Of a stretch of 36,053 bases of DNA, positions 16,353 through 23,858 are shown in pieces; within the stretch, counting starts at the first letter, position 1; each line of letters opens with the position of its first letter. The notes beneath the pieces are model-generated. The model saw only the letters and a list, made by a program, of their open reading frames with translations. It made no database searches and was not told the origin of the DNA. Location: the NCBI RefSeq assembly GCF_013179505.1, contig NZ_JABMCX010000005.1, positions 1 through 36,053 of the forward strand, given 5' to 3'. This DNA comes from Paenarthrobacter sp. CM16. Lineage in GTDB: Bacteria > Actinomycetota > Actinomycetes > Actinomycetales > Micrococcaceae. The translations under genes and the position numbers were made by a program.

Positions 16353-17393
16353 CTACAAACCCGCGGTCCTGGCTTCCCACAACACTGCATCCGTAGGCTG
16401 CAAAGCCATGGGAAGCCAGCGCCCGATCCGTGCGAAGGCCTCCCTTCGGATGGGTTCGGGTGACAGGAAGATGTCGTGGAAGGCGTTCGGAAGCCGGCTG
16501 ATACTGACGGTGTCCGCCAAGGACAGTGAGCGGTGGGCCACGGCGTCCACGTTGAGGGCGACGTCGGCAGTGAGTGCATCAGCGGACCACTTGGGCTGCA
16601 GGTAGCTCTTGTCCGAGAGCAGCACGAGCACTGGGACGTCGATCCCCAAGCCTGCCGCGACGGTGGCTTGACCGCGGAAGACGGCGTCGAGGAAGGCCGG
16701 GGTGATGGGGAAGCCCCGGTCCGGCCGCCACTCGAGGTTGTAGTCCCATTCGCCGTCGAGGGTGGCAGACACAGCGCGGGTATAGATGCCCGGATCTACT
16801 GGCGGCAGTGGCGCCAAGGGGTGGAGACGGGCGTGCAGCCCCACCAGGGGAGCGATCGCGCGCCGGCCGAGCTCGGTCGCCTGGAATTCCAGCCAGGGAC
16901 TGTTGAGGATCAAGGCCGACGCCGTTCCAGGATGGCGGGCAGCCCACAGGCTGAGCGTGAGTCCGCCGGTGGAGTGGCCCAGCAGAATGAGCGGCCGATC
17001 CTCGCCGGGAACACCGGAGCGGCCCATGGCTGAGAGGGCAGCCTCGATGTCGGCGTCGTAATCGCTAAGGCTGGTGACGAAGCCCGGGACGAGCCCCGGG
17101 CTCAGGCTGCGGCCGTAGTTGTGCAGGTCCAGGGCGTAGAAGCGTGCACCGGCCCGGTGCCAGAATTCGGCCACGTGGCGTTGGAAGAAGTAGTCGGACC
17201 AGCCGTGGACGTAGAGGACATCGGCGTCGAAGCCAGGCCCGTCCGCAGCGTCCAGCCACGGGGCGTCGTCGCCCAACTCCTTAGTGCCAGCGCCGAGGTA
17301 CCTGACCAAGGTGGCGACAGCACCGTCGTCGAGCTCCAGCGTTTGTTGCTCAAAGCCGTCACCAAGGATGTCCGGGATCCACGGCCGGGTCAT
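16353..17393 (-). CDS. Alpha/beta hydrolase (lysophospholipase/esterase-like)
   Basis: This 346-residue protein has an alpha/beta-hydrolase fold. The nucleophile elbow GHSTGG (Ser) is near the middle, an oxyanion-region segment LYVHGWSDYFFQ lies before it, and the probable catalytic His is in LPNAFHDIF near the C-terminus. There is no signal peptide, so it should be cytoplasmic. I chose ATG 17393: it overlaps the DUF1622 gene's TGA by 4 bases (ATGA), with AAGGAA upstream, so the two are translationally coupled. An in-frame start at 17414 would lie deeper in the neighbour. Similarity is to the monoacylglycerol-lipase/lysophospholipase group. A lipid or ester substrate is likely but not proved. 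Confidence 0.9.
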   Translation of the reverse strand: MTRPWIPDILGDGFEQQTLELDDGAVATLVRYLGAGTKELGDDAPWLDAADGPGFDADVLYVHGWSDYFFQRHVAEFWHRAGARFYALDLHNYGRSLSPGLVPGFVTSLSDYDADIEAALSAMGRSGVPGEDRPLILLGHSTGGLTLSLWAARHPGTASALILNSPWLEFQATELGRRAIAPLVGLHARLHPLAPLPPVDPGIYTRAVSATLDGEWDYNLEWRPDRGFPITPAFLDAVFRGQATVAAGLGIDVPVLVLLSDKSYLQPKWSADALTADVALNVDAVAHRSLSLADTVSISRLPNAFHDIFLSPEPIRREAFARIGRWLPMALQPTDAVLWEARTAGL

Positions 17394-17752
17394 GCTTCCT
17401 TTTCCTTCTGCCAAGGCCAGCGGCCGGTGATTTCCAGCTCGAGGGAGAAGCTCAGGAAGGTCCGGATGAGCACAATGATGGCCAGGACTCCGACGCTCTC
17501 GAATGTGGGAGTGACAGCGACGGTGCGGATGATGTCGGCGGCCACCAAGAGCTCCAGGCCCAGCAGTATGGACCTGCCCAGCAGTTGCCGGTAGGAGCGG
17601 TACGGAGAGAAGGGAGCCAAGCCACGGGCCCGTTTGGGCTGGTACCCGCGAAGGGCCATTGGAACCGAAACCAAGGCTCCGACTACCATGACTGCCACTC
17701 CGGCAAAGTCCATGTACCGGCCGACTTCTTCAATGATGTGCTGGAAATCCAT
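17390..17752 (-). CDS. DUF1622 family membrane protein
   Basis: This 120-residue protein has three hydrophobic segments: one near residues 16-34, one around GRSILLGLELLVAADIIRTV and one around VGVLAIIVLIRTFLSFSLE. The last two match the DUF1622 signature as I know it. It is an inner-membrane protein of unknown function. It is the first gene of a two-gene unit with the alpha/beta hydrolase, overlapping by 4 bases, so a membrane-lipid-linked role for the pair is possible. The upstream 100 bases hold a palindromic repeat that belongs to the gene before it. Confidence 0.9.
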   Translation of the reverse strand: MDFQHIIEEVGRYMDFAGVAVMVVGALVSVPMALRGYQPKRARGLAPFSPYRSYRQLLGRSILLGLELLVAADIIRTVAVTPTFESVGVLAIIVLIRTFLSFSLELEITGRWPWQKEKEA

Positions 17753-17786
17753 GAAACTCCCTGCCTAGGTGCGGGCTACCGCCGTC

Positions 17787-17850
17787 GAATCCTGGCCTTG
17801 TTCCCCTGTCAGGCCGCATTACGGTGTGACAGGCGAACAAGGCCGGGTTC
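17787..17850. repeat. Intergenic 64-bp palindromic repeat, copy B
   Basis: The left arm GAATCCTGGCCTTGTTCCCC pairs almost perfectly with the right arm AGGCGAACAAGGCCGGGTTC. The centre is AGGCCGCATTACGGTGTG. It lies 4 bases beyond the stop of the minus-strand MSMEG_6728-type gene, where it can act as that gene's terminator, and upstream of the DUF1622 gene. Confidence 0.85.
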
Positions 17851-17854
17851 CAAG

Positions 17855-18766
17855 CTACAGCGCAGGCGCCGGGACCGGGAAGAACACCCGGGGATCCTGC
17901 AGGAGCGCGGGGTAGTCGAAGTCCGAGCGCTTGATCACGTTGGTGACCTCGAAGTTGCGGGCAAAGCGGCCATCCACCGTGATGGGCCGGCCTTGGATCA
18001 GGCCGACAGCGAACGTTTGTCCGCCGTCGAACGGAATGGCCAGCTCTGTCTTGCCAGGCAAGGTGTTGAAGGCCTGTTCCTGTGCCTGGCGCTTCCGTGT
18101 GGGCTTCTTCTCGCGGGGCGCCACCGGACGCTTTTTGGGACCGCCCACTTGGCGGCGGGACTTCTCCTCGGCGTACACAAACTGGTATTCGTCGGGGTCC
18201 GCGGGGGCTGCCTTGGCCTTGCCGTGCGGCGGCATGCTGACGGTGGTGAGCTGCTCCGGGCGGAGGTCTTCGACGTTGGAGCGCAGGATCAGGAGGCGAT
18301 CCTCTTCAGGGTCCACCGGGTGGAACTCGTGCTTGGGCTCAGGCCACACATATTCCAGTTTTTCCTCGGTGCCGGGAAAAATCTGTGCGTAGTGCTTGGG
18401 ATCCTTGCTGAGCAGCTTGGAGCGGTGGCTGAGGTGCAGGTCCTCGTGACCGAGCCACGGCGGCATGACGATCCGGGAGGCATAGTCCGGGTGGGCTGCC
18501 TGCGGGGCGAACTCCGCGATGTTCGCGCGCGTGTTGTCCGGGTGGCCGCGTTCCATCCATTCGTCGGCCATGGCCAGGCCGTACATGGTGAGTGCCGGGA
18601 CGTGGCCCATCCACATGCGCACGGCGGGGTGAGACTGCCAACCGTACTCCGGGATCACCAATGCGCGGAGGACCTGGAGTGCTTCGACGCGCTGCTTGCC
18701 GAGCCTTGAAGTGTCGAGGGCTTTGGCACTCTCACGGAAATCGGCGAAGGGGAGGAAAGTCTGCAT
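17855..18766 (-). CDS. MSMEG_6728-family protein (pyrimidine-dimer glycosylase-like N-terminus)
   Basis: This 303-residue protein starts at ATG 18766 with AAAGG upstream and begins MQTFLPFADFRESAKALD. The N-terminal 130 residues (LGKQRVEALQVLRAL, WQSHPAVRMWMGH) resemble the T4 endonuclease V-like Pyr_excise superfamily and the actinobacterial MSMEG_6728 family. The second half is charged, with a basic stretch (RRQVGGPKKRPVAPREKKP) and a C-terminal globular segment near residues 255-300. A DNA-repair role is an inference from fold resemblance only. It ends just before a palindromic repeat and is divergent from the deaminase gene, with 83 bases shared for both promoters. Confidence 0.85.
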   Translation of the reverse strand: MQTFLPFADFRESAKALDTSRLGKQRVEALQVLRALVIPEYGWQSHPAVRMWMGHVPALTMYGLAMADEWMERGHPDNTRANIAEFAPQAAHPDYASRIVMPPWLGHEDLHLSHRSKLLSKDPKHYAQIFPGTEEKLEYVWPEPKHEFHPVDPEEDRLLILRSNVEDLRPEQLTTVSMPPHGKAKAAPADPDEYQFVYAEEKSRRQVGGPKKRPVAPREKKPTRKRQAQEQAFNTLPGKTELAIPFDGGQTFAVGLIQGRPITVDGRFARNFEVTNVIKRSDFDYPALLQDPRVFFPVPAPAL

Positions 18767-18849
18767 CCTTTCAGTTTGAGGGTGCCGGGAGTGAGAACCA
18801 AGTTGAGTGCTCCGGGACACGTGCCATTGTTGGGGCCTAGAGTTGCAGG

Positions 18850-19881
18850 GTGGAAACTTTTGACGAGAAAACTGTCACCACGGCGCCCCCGGTTGCCGAA
18901 CTGCACCTGCACATCGAAGGGACTCTCGAGCCAGAGCTGATCTTTGCCCTGGCTGAACGTAACGGCATCGAGCTGCCGTACCAAGACATCGCCGAACTCC
19001 GGGAAAAGTATGAATTCACGGACCTGCAATCCTTCCTGGACCTGTATTACGCCAACATGGCTGTGCTGCAGACGGAGCAGGATTTCACGGACATGACGCG
19101 TGCCTACCTGAAGCGGGCTGCCGCCGGGGGAGTGCGCCACGCGGAAATCATGATGGACCCCCAGGCCCACGTCTCCCGGGGTGTTGCGCTGGAGACCTGT
19201 GTCAACGGCGTGGCCAACGCCCTGGCCACTTCAGAGGAAGACTTCGGCGTCTCTACCCTCCTCATCGCAGCGTTCCTGCGGGACATGTCCGAGGACTCAG
19301 CCTTGGAGGTATTGGACCAACTTATTGCCATGCACGCACCGATTGCGGGCATCGGGCTGGACTCCGCAGAGGTGGGCAATCCGCCGTCGAAATTTGAGCG
19401 CCTGTACCAGCGCGCCGGCGAGGCCGGGCTGCGCAGGATCGCCCATGCGGGCGAAGAAGGCCCCGCCAGTTACATCACCGAGGCGTTGGACGTGCTGCAC
19501 GTCGAGCGGATCGATCACGGTATCCGCTGCATGGAGGACACCGACGTGGTGCAGCGGCTGGTTGCCGAGCAAGTCCCGCTGACTGTGTGCCCCCTGTCCA
19601 ACGTGAGGCTCCGCGCCGTGGACAAACTGGCCGACCACCCGCTGCCTGAAATGCTCGCCATCGGCTTGAACGTCTGCGTGAACTCGGACGATCCCGCCTA
19701 CTTCGGCGGTTATGTGGACGACAACTATAAGCAGTTGGTCAAGGTCCTGGAATTCTCCGTGCCGGAGCAGGCCACGTTGGCTGCCAACTCCATCCGTTCC
19801 TCGTTCGCCAGCGATGCCCGCAAAGCGGTGCTGCTGGATGAGGTCACCGAGTGGGTAAAGTCCTCCGTGACGCCCGCCTGA
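18850..19881 (+). CDS. Adenine deaminase-type member of the adenosine deaminase family
   Basis: This 343-residue cytoplasmic zinc amidohydrolase starts with GTG. Metal ligands are the HLHIEG pair (His19, His21), the AHAGEEG His with its catalytic Glu, and NSDDPAYFGGY with the C-terminal Asp. The segments GLDSAEVGNPPSKF, RIDHGIRCMEDT and VCPLSNVRLRAV are characteristic, to my knowledge, of the Aah1/bacterial adenine deaminase branch rather than true adenosine deaminase. It should convert adenine to hypoxanthine. A nucleoside hydrolase that releases free bases is encoded 6 kb away, consistent with base-level salvage. The adenosine-versus-adenine preference is inferred from motifs. Confidence 0.9.
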   Translation: METFDEKTVTTAPPVAELHLHIEGTLEPELIFALAERNGIELPYQDIAELREKYEFTDLQSFLDLYYANMAVLQTEQDFTDMTRAYLKRAAAGGVRHAEIMMDPQAHVSRGVALETCVNGVANALATSEEDFGVSTLLIAAFLRDMSEDSALEVLDQLIAMHAPIAGIGLDSAEVGNPPSKFERLYQRAGEAGLRRIAHAGEEGPASYITEALDVLHVERIDHGIRCMEDTDVVQRLVAEQVPLTVCPLSNVRLRAVDKLADHPLPEMLAIGLNVCVNSDDPAYFGGYVDDNYKQLVKVLEFSVPEQATLAANSIRSSFASDARKAVLLDEVTEWVKSSVTPA

Positions 19882-20028
19882 AAGCCGCCAGCTGAGACCT
19901 GTACATCACTTGCCGTGTCCCGAATGTCACACTCGGTCACGACACACGGTGTTTACCTTCTGCAGTCGCGGGAATTAACAATTCATTGGCAAACTGCAAA
20001 GAGAGTATTCACCCGTTGAAGGAGAAGC
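19882..20028 (+). promoter_or_regulatory. Leader of the H1-like/X25 gene
   Basis: The 147-base spacer holds CCGTGTC and GACACACGG facing each other, a small GAATT-AAC-AATTC palindrome at 19972-19984, and TTTACC about 16 bases before ATTAAC as a weak promoter candidate. AAGGAG precedes the ATG at 20029. None of these is decisive. Confidence 0.35.
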
Positions 20029-20937
20029 ATGGGCGCGAACACCGCCGAGAACACCAACCTTCGTCTGAAGGCCGTACTGGACATCCTCGCTGAAAGCGTG
20101 TGGTCCGAGACAACCCTCAACGCCGGCGAAGTCCTGGCCGAAGCGATCGTCCGCGTACCTTTCAATGATCACGAGGCCGAACTGCTCAGTGGCGGCATCC
20201 CGCGTGGGCACAAGACCCTGACGTCGGCATCGGCCAAGCTGGTCAAGGCCGGCTGGTTGGTCAAGGGCCGTTCGGGCTGGACCATTCCGGAGGACGGCTT
20301 GCGTGCCACCGTGGCCTTCCCGGATGCGGCAGCTTTCGGAGCAGCGCTCGACGCCGGAACGCCGGTTCCAGCCGATGTGGCCGTTCCGACGGCCCCGCCG
20401 GTGAAGCCCGCGGCGAAGAAGGCAGCTACAAAGCGGGCTGCAGCCAAAAAGGCAACCGATCCCGCGGTCGCCGCAACCGACGTCGCGGAACCAAAGGTTG
20501 CAGCAGCAAAGGTGTCCGCGCCCAGGGCCAGGGCCGCTACAGCCAAGGCTGCGCCCGCGGAGAAGGCTGCGGCACCGAAGAAAACCACGCGTAAGGCGCC
20601 GGCCAAGGCAGCGGCGAGTCCCGCCGTCGAAACCTTGCCGCAGCCGGACGCGGTGGCGGTGGCCGGGGACTTCAACAAGATCATGGGTGCTCCCGAAGAT
20701 TGGGCGCCGCAGTACGACGAAGCGCAGATGGAGTTCAACCCGCTGGTTCAGGTGTGGACCATCACTGCTGAACTTCCTGCAGGTTTTTACACGTACAAGA
20801 TCGCGCTGAACCGTTCGTGGGATGAGAACTACGGTGCGTTCGGTGCCCGTGATGGCGCCAACCATGAGTTGAACCACGACGGCGGCCCCGTCACCATCAC
20901 GTACAGCCACGCTACGCGGGACATCGTAGTCAGCTAA
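20029..20937 (+). CDS. Chimeric protein: helical/wing N-domain, histone-H1-like Ala/Lys linker, C-terminal X25 domain
   Basis: This 302-residue protein has no signal peptide. Residues 1-100 form a mostly helical domain with a wing-like end (LVKAGWLVKGRSGWTIPEDG). Residues 125-200 are a low-complexity Ala/Lys/Pro tract with AAKKAATKRAAAKKA-type repeats, as in histone H1-like bacterial nucleoid proteins. Residues 205-302 (AVAGDFN, MGAPEDWAPQYDEAQM, WTITAELPAGFYTYKIALN, HDGGPVTITY) match the X25 beta-sandwich found in pullulanases and amylases. The layout suggests a DNA- or RNA-binding protein with a carbohydrate-binding-like module, which is unusual. A palindromic repeat follows its stop. Function is unknown; this is a domain-level description. 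Confidence 0.85.
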   Translation: MGANTAENTNLRLKAVLDILAESVWSETTLNAGEVLAEAIVRVPFNDHEAELLSGGIPRGHKTLTSASAKLVKAGWLVKGRSGWTIPEDGLRATVAFPDAAAFGAALDAGTPVPADVAVPTAPPVKPAAKKAATKRAAAKKATDPAVAATDVAEPKVAAAKVSAPRARAATAKAAPAEKAAAPKKTTRKAPAKAAASPAVETLPQPDAVAVAGDFNKIMGAPEDWAPQYDEAQMEFNPLVQVWTITAELPAGFYTYKIALNRSWDENYGAFGARDGANHELNHDGGPVTITYSHATRDIVVS

Positions 20938-20952
20938 GTTCCTTTGCCGGTT

Positions 20953-21020
20953 CGAAACCTGCCCTTGTTCGCCCTGCGAGCCGTTGAACGGTGAGCGGGA
21001 CGGACAAGGGCGGGTTTTCG
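20953..21020. repeat. Intergenic palindromic repeat, copy C (divergent member)
   Basis: The left arm CGAAACCTGCCCTTGTTCGC pairs with the right arm ending GGACAAGGGCGGGTTTTCG. The centre is GAGCCGTTGAACGGTGAG, sharing GCCG and ACGGTGAG with copies A and B. It lies 15 bases after the H1-like/X25 gene's stop and 13 bases before the acylphosphatase ATG. Confidence 0.78.
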
Positions 21021-21033
21021 TTAAGGTGGTTCC

Positions 21034-21318
21034 ATGACTGACGAAGCCCAGCGCGTCACTGCCCGCATCACCGGCCTTGTCCAAGGCGTGGGTTTCCGCT
21101 ATTGGACTGCCCGGAAAGCCGACGAGCTGGGGCTGAGGGGCACGGTCCGGAACAGCCTTGACGGCTCCGTGGAGTTGGTGGCGGAGGGCAATGCCGCCGA
21201 CGTGGACCGCATAGTGAAATGGCTCCACTCCACCCGCGCGCCCGGCCGCGTGGAGAATGCTGACGTTGAGCTCTCCGAAACAACAGGGGAGTTCAGCGAC
21301 TTCCGGATTGTCGACTAG
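21034..21318 (+). CDS. acyP: Acylphosphatase
   Basis: This small cytoplasmic enzyme of 94 residues hydrolyses carboxyl-phosphate bonds of acylphosphates. The motif GLVQGVGFRYWTARKA holds the phosphate-binding loop and catalytic Arg. GTVRNSLDGSVELVAEG holds the catalytic Asn (VRN) and the typical strand. AAGGTGG precedes the ATG. The length and order match the ferredoxin-like acylphosphatase fold. It is the last plus-strand gene before the toxin-antitoxin pair. It is a housekeeping enzyme with no clear link to its neighbours. Confidence 0.95.
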   Translation: MTDEAQRVTARITGLVQGVGFRYWTARKADELGLRGTVRNSLDGSVELVAEGNAADVDRIVKWLHSTRAPGRVENADVELSETTGEFSDFRIVD

Positions 21319-21322
21319 CGGG

Positions 21323-21724
21323 TCAGTGGCTGCTACGCCCCGGCGACGTGGTGTTCAGGCCTGACTCTGTAGCGGCCAGAAGCAGTTCATGGTCATAAGC
21401 AACCAACGTGTCGGTCTGGAGCCGAATAGCTGTCGACAAATGAATGGCATCCGCGCTGCGAAGTTGTCCCGGAAGGGCAGCTGCATACATGAGATCTGAT
21501 CGGGTTACGTCCACCAGATTGATGCCAGCCAAAACGGCATTGACAACGTCGAACGGCATGTTCCTGCGACGGGCCGCGCAGTGAAGCTCTGTGTAGAGGA
21601 GCATGGAGGCCACCAGGTGGCCTCCGGAGGCTGCTACCTCTACCAAGTAGGCGGCAGCGGCCGAGGACTCGCGTTCATTGACCACCAACTTCATGGCGGC
21701 CGAAGTGTCGACGTAGGTGATCAC
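21323..21724 (-). CDS. vapC: PIN-domain toxin (VapC-like)
   Basis: This 133-residue PIN-domain ribonuclease is predicted to be Mg-dependent. The acidic cluster is visible: Asp6 in YVDTSA, Glu46 in LLYTELH, Asp92 in RSADAIH and Asp111 in VAYDHELL. In characterised VapC toxins this domain cuts tRNA or rRNA until neutralised by its antitoxin. The GTG start at 21724 overlaps the antitoxin's TGA by 4 bases, the usual coupled type II order with antitoxin first. The RNA target cannot be read from the sequence. It ends 5 bases from the convergent acylphosphatase stop. Confidence 0.92.
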   Translation of the reverse strand: MITYVDTSAAMKLVVNERESSAAAAYLVEVAASGGHLVASMLLYTELHCAARRRNMPFDVVNAVLAGINLVDVTRSDLMYAAALPGQLRSADAIHLSTAIRLQTDTLVAYDHELLLAATESGLNTTSPGRSSH

Positions 21725-21987
21725 CGATCGCCACGCAGATCGGCCAGGAGCTCGGCTGTGGTCATGTCGCTGCTGATGCGAGGCAGAAGAGTGAAGTCCA
21801 CAGGCGACTCACTGGCGGGCCGGACGCTGCCTGCTTGGAGCAGCCGCTCAAAAGGCGAAGCTGATGGAGGAATAAGGGTAGCCGTCACCTCGCCATTGTT
21901 GGTGACGTCAATGACTTCCCCATTCTTGACCCGTTCCAGAATCTTACTGCTCTGGTTGCGTAGCTCCCGGTGCGGAATGGTTGTCAT
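21721..21987 (-). CDS. Phd/YefM-type antitoxin
   Basis: This 88-residue antitoxin starts at ATG 21987, preceded by GGAGG at 7 bases; an upstream in-frame start at 22014 is rejected because it would lack a ribosome site. The N-terminal MTTIPHRELRNQSSKILERVKNG-type segment is the Phd/YefM DNA-binding and dimerisation domain. ATLIPPSASPFERLLQAG follows, and the acidic tail MTTAELLADLRGDR should wrap the toxin. It is expected to repress its own operon together with the toxin. It overlaps the PIN toxin gene by 4 bases. Confidence 0.9.
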   Translation of the reverse strand: MTTIPHRELRNQSSKILERVKNGEVIDVTNNGEVTATLIPPSASPFERLLQAGSVRPASESPVDFTLLPRISSDMTTAELLADLRGDR

Positions 21988-21997
21988 GTTTTGCCTC

Positions 21998-22013
21998 CGT
22001 AGCAATCGTAGCA
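21998..22013. promoter_or_regulatory. Direct repeat before the toxin-antitoxin operon
   Basis: CGTAGCA occurs at 21998-22004 and again at 22007-22013, 9 bases apart, just upstream of the antitoxin Shine-Dalgarno. It is placed where autoregulatory operators of Phd-type systems usually lie. Short repeats can be chance. Confidence 0.35.
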
Positions 22014-22031
22014 CGCAGTTTTTGGATCCCC

Positions 22032-22916
22032 TCAGGCGGGCCGGCCAACAGAACTTGTCGCCTCGATGTAATGCTCCAGCGGCTTCAGGGCAGGCTGCGA
22101 GGCGCTGTCCCTGACGGCGTCGGCACCAACTGCATTGGCTGCAGCGAGGGCGTGTGTGTACTCAAGACCGGACGTCAGTGCCAGGACCAGCGCGGCACAG
22201 AAGGCGTCCCCGGCTCCGATGGTGTTGGCAATGTCGTTCACCCGCAGGGCCGGAGCCTCGGCGACCCGTTCGCCCTCGACAAAGATGGCCGAACCGTCGC
22301 CACCGTAAGTCACGGCAACCAGCGGAGCGTCGCGAAGGGCGGGGATCAGCTCATACTCCGTCTCGTTCACGATCACCAGGTCACAGAGCTCCAGAAGTCC
22401 GGGAATGAGCGGTGCGGCAGGGGCGGCGTTCAGGGCAAAGAAACCCGATGTGCGGCGGGCAGTTTCGAGCACCACGTCCTGGTCCACTTCGAGCTGGCAG
22501 AGGACTGCCTCGTTGTCGGCGAACAAGACGCCCTCCACGCTCACCGTCGCGTTGGCGCCGGGGCACACCATAATTTGGTTCTCCCCCTCGCTGTCCACCA
22601 GTACCAGCGCAGTGCCAGTTGCCGCGTCAACCCGGGCAATGTCCTGGACGTCGACGCCGGCACCCGCCATCGCGCTGATGAGGCCGAGCCCGGCGTCGTC
22701 CTGGCCTACAGCCCCCACCATGCGGGAGGAACCTGCAAGCCGGGCCGCGGCCACGGCTTGGTTGGCGCCTTTTCCGCCGGGCTGTTGGCGGAGAATACCG
22801 CCGCCCACTGTTTCACCGGGGGAGGGGAGCCGGGTGGCTGTGGCGGTGATGTCGAGGTTGATGCTGCCCACGACGGTCAGGGACGAGGGCGCGGCAGACT
22901 GAAGGGACGTGCTCAT
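22032..22916 (-). CDS. rbsK: Ribokinase (PfkB family)
   Basis: This 294-residue cytoplasmic kinase makes ribose-5-phosphate from ribose and ATP. It shows the N-terminal GSINLDITA, the PfkB signature GGKGANQAVAAARL, VNETEYEL and the C-terminal ANTIGAGDAFCAALVLAL, which contains the catalytic Asp and anion hole. It is 33 bases downstream of the GntR regulator on the same strand, and the nucleoside carrier and hydrolase are divergent from that regulator. The hydrolase releases ribose, which this enzyme would trap, completing the salvage route. Another sugar of the PfkB range is possible, but ribose fits the neighbours. Confidence 0.92.
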   Translation of the reverse strand: MSTSLQSAAPSSLTVVGSINLDITATATRLPSPGETVGGGILRQQPGGKGANQAVAAARLAGSSRMVGAVGQDDAGLGLISAMAGAGVDVQDIARVDAATGTALVLVDSEGENQIMVCPGANATVSVEGVLFADNEAVLCQLEVDQDVVLETARRTSGFFALNAAPAAPLIPGLLELCDLVIVNETEYELIPALRDAPLVAVTYGGDGSAIFVEGERVAEAPALRVNDIANTIGAGDAFCAALVLALTSGLEYTHALAAANAVGADAVRDSASQPALKPLEHYIEATSSVGRPA

Positions 22917-22949
22917 GGAAGGTCCTTTACGGAAGTTCGGGGAGGGAAA

Positions 22950-23723
22950 TCAGGAGGATTGGATGACGGAGAGGTGGCCGGCTTTGGCAGCCACCAGGCA
23001 TTTGGCGAGGTAGAAAGCATTGCCGTTGCGGCGGACGTATTGGGTGAGGACCAGTACGGGGTCGGACGGTCGCAGTCCCAGCAACTTTGCACGGCTGGGT
23101 CCGGCGGTGCTGAGGCTGATCTGGCATTCGCCGGGGCCAAGGGCTGCGCCCGGGAGGCCGCTGAGGACTTCCAGCAGCGTTGAGGCGGAGAGTGTGGGAG
23201 CTTCTGCGGCCTCGGCGAGGGCTTCGGCTTCCGGTATGCCTTGGGCCACGTTTTCCTGCAGGTGGGCAACGGGTTCGCCGTTGCGGATGAGCACGCTTTC
23301 CCAGAACCACACGTCCTCGTCGGGCTGGACGCCAATGCCTGGTGCCACGAATTCCGACGCCGGTTGTTTGATGGCCGCTACCCGTTTGACCTGGATGTCT
23401 TGCTCGGTTCCGCCAAGGAGTTGATCCAACGGGCGGATGTGTTCAATGCCGATCCGGGGGAGGGAGTCGGCAACAAAGCGGCCCACTCCGCGTCGTGCCC
23501 GGGTGAGGCCGTCTTCTTCGAGCAGCATCAGCGCTTCCCGGATCACGGTTCGGCTGACGTCCATCATGGAGCCCAGTTCCGTCTCTGTGGGGAGCAGGGA
23601 CCCCGGCGGCAGGACTTTGGTCCGGATGGCTTCGGCGATGCGCGAGTAGGCTGCTACGCGCAAAGGCTGCCCGGGCTGGGCGGCGATGGGTCGTGACAGG
23701 AACTGGACGGCGTTGTCGGTCAA
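22950..23723 (-). CDS. GntR-family (HutC/UTRA-type) transcriptional regulator
   Basis: The protein has 257 residues. The N-terminal winged helix-turn-helix (LRVAAYSRIAEAIRTKVLPPG, TETELGSMMDVSRTVIREAL) is a clear GntR DNA-binding domain. The C-terminal half, about 85-257, resembles a UTRA effector domain that binds small sugars or metabolites. The start appears to be TTG at 23723 with TGAGG upstream. It is divergent from the MFS carrier and upstream of ribokinase, so it probably controls both directions from the 135-base spacer. The likely signal is a nucleoside, ribose or a ribose phosphate. The effector is inferred. Confidence 0.92.
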   Translation of the reverse strand: MTDNAVQFLSRPIAAQPGQPLRVAAYSRIAEAIRTKVLPPGSLLPTETELGSMMDVSRTVIREALMLLEEDGLTRARRGVGRFVADSLPRIGIEHIRPLDQLLGGTEQDIQVKRVAAIKQPASEFVAPGIGVQPDEDVWFWESVLIRNGEPVAHLQENVAQGIPEAEALAEAAEAPTLSASTLLEVLSGLPGAALGPGECQISLSTAGPSRAKLLGLRPSDPVLVLTQYVRRNGNAFYLAKCLVAAKAGHLSVIQSS

Positions 23724-23858
23724 GGGTGCCTCACTTGAGATGGGTTACGGACACTGTACCGGATGACAGTGATAGGTTGCACAAGCTCGTAATACATGCT
23801 TGTATAACAACTCACATCTCGTGGCGCCGCCCCGCGCCCTCGGACAAAGGAGTTTGAT
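23724..23858. promoter_or_regulatory. Divergent control region of the nucleoside module, candidate GntR operators
   Basis: The spacer contains CACTGT-N8-ACAGTG (23752-23771) and TTGTATAACAA (23800-23810), which has TTGT/ACAA arms and a GT-ATA-AC core of the kind GntR/HutC proteins bind. TTGCAC at 23777 could be a -35 for the carrier gene, but the spacing to TATAAC (23803) is long. AGGAG precedes the GTG at 23859. Confidence 0.5.

Noticed and set aside
19975-21228. 417-codon minus-strand frame opposite the H1-like/X25 and acylphosphatase genes
   Set aside because: It spans two well-supported genes and a palindromic repeat and is Gly/Arg/Cys-rich, as expected of antisense frames.
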